A DNA stretch of 5,120 bases from Crocinitomicaceae bacterium (GTDB lineage Bacteria; Bacteroidota; Bacteroidia; Flavobacteriales_D; Crocinitomicaceae): positions 1-5,120 of the forward strand of contig JAURNA010000351.1 of NCBI GenBank assembly GCA_030830385.1, given 5' to 3'. This document shows, in pieces, positions 4,871 through 5,120 of the stretch (positions within the stretch are counted from its first letter, which is position 1; every line of letters begins with the position of its first letter). A program made the translations under genes and the position numbers. Below the pieces are notes generated by a model that saw only the letters and a program-made list of their open reading frames with translations, was not told the origin of the DNA and did not search any database.

Positions 4871-5120
4871 GTGAAAAACCAGCAAGAAATCATCGACGGA
4901 TTGAGAAACGGCAAAACCGTTCTTTATCCCACAGATACCATTTGGGGATTGGGTTGCGACGCGACGAATGAGGAAGCCTGTGAACGAATCAAAGTAATCA
5001 AGCAACGACCTGATGAAAAAAGTTTTGTTCTATTGGCCGACGGCTGGCCCATGGTAGAGCGTTACATTCCGGAATTCCAGAGTGTCTGCTATGATCTTGC
5101 TGATTTCGCCTCGCGACCGA
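4871..5120 (+). CDS. tsaC: L-threonylcarbamoyladenylate synthase, YrdC/Sua5 family, N-terminal part
   Basis: This is the first 83 codons of a gene cut by the right edge. The family makes threonylcarbamoyl-AMP from threonine, bicarbonate and ATP, the first step of t6A37 formation in tRNAs that read ANN codons. The motif YPTDTIWGLGCDATN (19-33) and the following K44-x-R46...K50-S51 are the nucleotide- and substrate-binding signature of the YrdC fold. The start is taken as GTG at 4871, giving (M)KNQQEIIDGLRNGKTVLYP, which fits the family N-terminus. An in-frame TGA at 4850 leaves only a TTG at 4853 as an alternative, six codons earlier. The upstream run AAAAATAGAAGAAAC is purine-rich and could help ribosome loading, but it is not a true Shine-Dalgarno. 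Whether this is the short single-domain TsaC form or the longer two-domain Sua5 form cannot be told here. It probably shares a transcript with trmD, since no convincing terminator lies between them. Confidence 0.9.
   Translation, partial: MKNQQEIIDGLRNGKTVLYPTDTIWGLGCDATNEEACERIKVIKQRPDEKSFVLLADGWPMVERYIPEFQSVCYDLADFASRP

Noticed and set aside
4540..4914. 124-codon minus-strand ORF across the trmD end, the gap and the YrdC start
   Set aside because: Both ends overlap real genes on the other strand and the product looks like random sequence; the Phe/Leu-rich stretch reflects A-rich DNA on the plus strand.
1..5120. Mobile element, CRISPR array, toxin-antitoxin, phage or novel defence system
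   Set aside because: No transposase, integrase, repeat array, attachment site or defence domain is visible; the genes are ordinary chromosomal ones with uniform composition.

Overview
This is an ordinary chromosomal stretch of a member of the Bacteroidota, most likely a Flavobacteriales-type marine or freshwater lineage. Evidence for the placement: a perfect TAnnTTTG element (the Bacteroidota sigma factor -7 box) lies just upstream of trmD; Shine-Dalgarno sequences are absent or weak; TrmD is short (224 aa); the YrdC-like protein has the Bacteroidota-style YPTDTIWGLGCDATN motif; and two exported proteins have an Ala-Gln signal-peptidase junction, which is frequent in this phylum. The lineage is inferred from recalled family features, not from a search.

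Layout from left to right: (1) the C-terminal end of an AI-2E/PerM family membrane protein (+, cut by the left edge); (2) an L-2-hydroxyglutarate oxidase, lhgO (-), whose 3' end meets the transporter 3' end with only 1 bp between them; (3) an exported protein of unknown function (+), divergent from lhgO across a 96-bp AT-rich gap; (4) a secreted M14-family zinc metallopeptidase of 567 aa (-), convergent with the unknown gene; (5) trmD, the tRNA m1G37 methyltransferase (+), divergent from the peptidase across only 43 bp; (6) a 192-bp gap containing a possible but unproven 48-codon ORF; (7) the first 83 codons of a YrdC/Sua5-family threonylcarbamoyl-AMP synthase (+, cut by the right edge).

Functionally this is housekeeping: oxidation of a metabolic by-product (lhgO), envelope or periplasmic peptide hydrolysis (M14), and tRNA modification. 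The most coherent pair is trmD followed by the YrdC-family gene, because both act on position 37 of tRNA, next to the anticodon. No mobile element, CRISPR array, rRNA, tRNA or defence system was seen. The points most worth checking are an uninterrupted G9 tract encoding the FAD-binding glycines of LhgO, the near-leaderless promoter arrangement of trmD, the position-37 gene pairing outside the classical rpsP-rimM-trmD-rplS operon, and the unrecognised exported 222-aa protein.
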